Assembly: GCA_000231825.2 (NCBI GenBank)
Contig: JH720343.1
Coordinates: 167,618-231,617, forward strand
DNA: 64,000 nucleotides
Direction of reading: 5' to 3'
Origin: Tetrahymena elliotti 4EA
Lineage: Eukaryota > Ciliophora > Oligohymenophorea > Hymenostomatida > Tetrahymenidae
The position numbers and the translations under genes are program-made. The stretch's first letter is position 1, and each line of letters begins with the position of its first letter. Under the pieces are notes generated by a model. That model ran no database searches, had not been told where the DNA came from, and saw nothing but the letters and a program-made list of their open reading frames with translations. Below, piece after piece: positions 61,186 through 64,000 of the stretch.

Positions 61186-64000
61186 TCAAACAATCATAAT
61201 TTGCTCTGAACCAATTCCTATTTTTTATAAGGCAATAGGAGCATTTTTGTTAAGACCAGGAGGACCACAAATAAACACTCTTTATACTATAAGATTTCCA
61301 ATATGTTTTTCAAAATATTCTGAAGTAAAGTGTTAGTTATCCATAGATATGTTTCTAGAATAATAGCCTTTAACAGAAAATACAGCATCGAATAGATTTA
61401 AACTATTATCAATATCAACTTGTTTCATGAATTCAATTAATTGAATTGCACCACAATCATCGTCATGAGAGTTAAAAGCAACAATAACTTTAACTTTGAA
61501 GTCTGAGTTGATAAATCTAGCAAAATTATCACTAGCAATATCAAAAGTTTTAGCTACTTGCTCACCATACTTTTTTTGAATTGCTTTGAACATCAAGTAT
61601 TTACTATAGTAAGATAAGAAATCATAGAAAGGAAGTATGCCTGTACCTCCAGCAACAAATAAATGTAAACCAGAAGATTTGTTACTTAATTCTAAACCTC
61701 TTCCCTATTAATTACAAATTATTTTTAACAATTAAATTAGAAATCAAAATTTTTTATATTTACCTAAGGACCTTCAATTATCATTTCTAACTACCTATTT
61801 TGATTATCTGTTTAATCATGTATGTATTGAGATAATCCAGTAGGAGATTCATAACGCTTAATAACAAGAGGCAAAACATTGCTAACAGGAGGAAGTGTGC
61901 TATCTATATTTGATTGAGAACTTTAAATTAACTGTGAGTAATTTTATTTCATCGTTTGCATTAAAGTGATATTATAGGGAGTCAAAGAAAGACAGTTTGT
62001 ATAAATTCTAGTTGATTTTTCATCAGCTAAATCAGAAAGACTGTAATGTCTCCCCATCCATTCCATTCCTTTTTATGTATTTTATACATTGATGCGATTA
62101 AGTGACTCAAAATAAAAGAGAGCTGTTGACCTCGATAAATGCTTTTCTTTTTTAACTTTCCAAACATGGTGAGTTCCACTCTACTCACTCAATAAATCAG
62201 CTTAAGAGAAAGTTCCAATTTAATTTTGCTTTAATAATTAAATAGCATACAAAGAGTGAGTATGTGAAGGCATGTTAGAATTCTCAAGCCCATAAGAACC
62301 ATTCAAAAATCTGCTAATGTCTCTTCCACGAACAGAGTTAAAGATGAATTTACCACCTGGGTGACTAATTTTATCAAGAGTGTAGATATTATCTTTGTAT
62401 AAAACATAGTTGATATTTGGATAAGCTTCAATAACCTCTTGAGTAGTTTTTGCTGATAATTAAAATTCATTTTAATTGATTTTTATTAAAAAGTAAAAAT
62501 TTTACTTGTCGAGTTAATCATTTCTACTATATTTGTATATCCTTCTTTAACAGTAAGCAAGCTGTTGGTACTGCTTGCAATATCAGAGCTCTCATCTTCA
62601 ATAGTAGATAAGAATAAAATTTTTGCAAATATCTTGGGTTGCTTTCTGTAGAGATATTCTAAAATAATACGTAGTACAATGAAGATAATGTATCCACTTA
62701 TGCATGCAGTTCTTTATTTTATTAAGGTTAATTTAAAATATTTTTTTCAATTAAAAAAAATTACTGTTGGGAGTCATTTTCAACCATTCTAACTCCTAGG
62801 AAAACATTAATTTTTCCAATTACGTAGAGCAGATATCCGAAATATTTATGGAATGCTTTAATTTTCAAAGATGAAGCATCACCAGTGTTCTTGAAGGAAA
62901 GAAGGAAATTTAAAAATGAGCCACCAATAGCTTCTAAGATGAAGAAGAGGAGGAAGATAAAACCCATAACAGCATGTGCTCTATCCATCTGATCTCTTGT
63001 ATCCAACTAGCCATTAAACAAAATGTCCTCTATTTTAATTAAAAACATAAAAATTATTTTAATAGTTGATTTATATATATAAATTTTTACTTTTAGTTAT
63101 CATCCAAATTTCAACAAAAGAAGTAAACAAGACAATCAAACCCATGATTGCTCCATGAATTTCTTTGTAGAATCTTCCTGTTTTGAAAAAGCGAGCAACA
63201 AAGAAAGCAACATCTACAACAAATCCCCATAAAACAAAATTAGACCAAAAATGGAATTCCTTGTAAGTATCATTGATAGGAACACCTGTTAAGCTACCCT
63301 TATAACCTTACTGAAGAGGGAATTTAGATAAAGCATAATTTTATTTATGGAAAGACATTGATCCATCTGATCCCCATGCATAAACAATATTCAAGGTTTA
63401 GTCTCTCTACAAAACATAATCAAAATGATCACCTGTATCAAGCAAACGTTTAAATTTAACAGTTAATTAAGTCTTTGTTAATTCATAACCCAATAAGTCT
63501 ACATTATTTTCTCCTCCTTAACTTTTATCTGTTCCAGGAGCTGATTCTTTTACTGAATAATTATCAGATATACTCACAATGCCCGAATTATTTTGAATGA
63601 TAATCATATCAACATTATCCATGCTTGTGCCAAAACCAAGACCAAACCAGCCAGTATTTTGGACAATAAGCATAAAAGTTATAATATCATCTTTATTATT
63701 TTCTTAACTGAAATCAAATTAGACAGTTAAAAAGTTATCTTGAGCATAAGAGGACAAAGGCTTGATATCATTAGTAGTACATTTATTATTGACAAGAATT
63801 TATCCAGTAGGGCAATCTGTTGGCTCATAGTATAAATTAAGAAGACCTGCTGCTGCGTTTTTTCCATGGAATGAAACTTTGTCAACAGTATTCATCCATG
63901 CATAGATAATGCCAATTTAAGAGTTTTTCTAAAATTAATAGTCATATTTGTCTTAAGTATTTAGCTTACGTGATACTTTTACCTAAGTTAATTACTATTG
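61186..64000 (-). CDS. DOMON - cytochrome b561 - cytochrome b5 - FAD/NAD reductase fusion (N-terminus cut by window edge)
   Basis: Visible exons 64000-63091, 63029-62765, 62711-62506, 62452-61764 and 61704-61186 encode 862 aa; the start lies beyond the window. In order: the tail of one DOMON-like domain (KYDYQFQKNSQIGIIYAWM), then a full one (FMLIVQNTGWFGLGFGTSMD, FDYVLQRDQTLNIVYAWG). Next is a cytochrome b561 region with hydrophobic helices and four well-placed His (EFHFWSN, KEIHGAIMG, DRAHAVMGF, KAFHKYFGYLLY). A cytochrome b5 domain follows with HPGG and a distal HTHSLYA. Last is a ferredoxin-reductase module with RYES (FAD), GGTGILPF (nucleotide) and FICGPPGLN. This would carry electrons from cytosolic NAD(P)H through FAD and b5 heme to the b561 hemes and out to the DOMON side. 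Ferric reductase or monooxygenase-like roles are possible. Confidence 0.88.

Noticed and set aside
1..64000. CRISPR arrays, phage genes or insertion sequences
   Set aside because: No regularly spaced repeats with unique spacers and no transposase motifs were seen. The window is nuclear DNA of a eukaryote.

Overview
The window reads as ciliate macronuclear DNA, most likely Tetrahymena or a close relative. It is about 75-80% A+T. Long reading frames appear only if TAA and TAG are read as glutamine and TGA is the sole stop. Introns are mostly 45-210 bp, begin GTA and end TAG or AAG. Read this way, nearly all the coding sequence resolves into 16 protein genes with consistent splice phases. Frames opened under the standard code are mostly fragments or shadows of them. 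Two tRNA-Gln(UUG) genes are also present.

Layout, left to right. 0.36-3.85 kb (+): protein with a cyclic-nucleotide-binding-like domain and a Q/N/S-rich tail. 4.97-7.85 kb (-): low-complexity protein ending in a homeodomain. 10.0-12.1 kb (+): Cdc6/Orc1-type AAA+ ATPase. 13.1-14.9 kb (-): zinc-finger/beta-propeller-like protein. 15.0 and 17.2 kb (-): tRNA-Gln genes flanking a 399-aa, probably mitochondrial, helical-repeat protein (+). 18.3-25.6 kb (+): 2,300-aa TOG-domain microtubule protein. 26.5-28.0 kb (-): selenium-binding protein/methanethiol oxidase. 31.8-33.6 kb (+): Cdh1/Fizzy-related APC/C activator. 35.0-38.8 kb (+): two tandem SHIPPO (PG-rich repeat) paralogs. 39.9-40.8 kb (+): four-span membrane protein. 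41.6-52.0 kb (-): 3,223-aa TPR protein with a glutamine heptad array. 52.7-57.7 kb (+): coiled-coil/CCCH-type protein. 58.4-60.5 kb (+): AAAP-type transporter. 61.2 kb to the window edge (-): DOMON-cytochrome b561-cytochrome b5-FAD/NAD reductase fusion, cut at its N-terminus.

There are no operons; each gene is its own unit, arranged convergently, divergently or in tandem. Several products belong to the cell cycle and cytoskeleton: Cdc6-like replication licensing, Cdh1 and the TOG protein, plus the SHIPPO pair, which are typical axonemal proteins. The AT-rich spacers upstream of the CDC6-like and CDH1 genes carry GC-rich octamers that match E2F/DP sites. I consider these and the electron-transfer fusion protein the most interesting leads.

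Exon boundaries are my own reading from GT..AG signals and frame continuity. No alignment or search was run.
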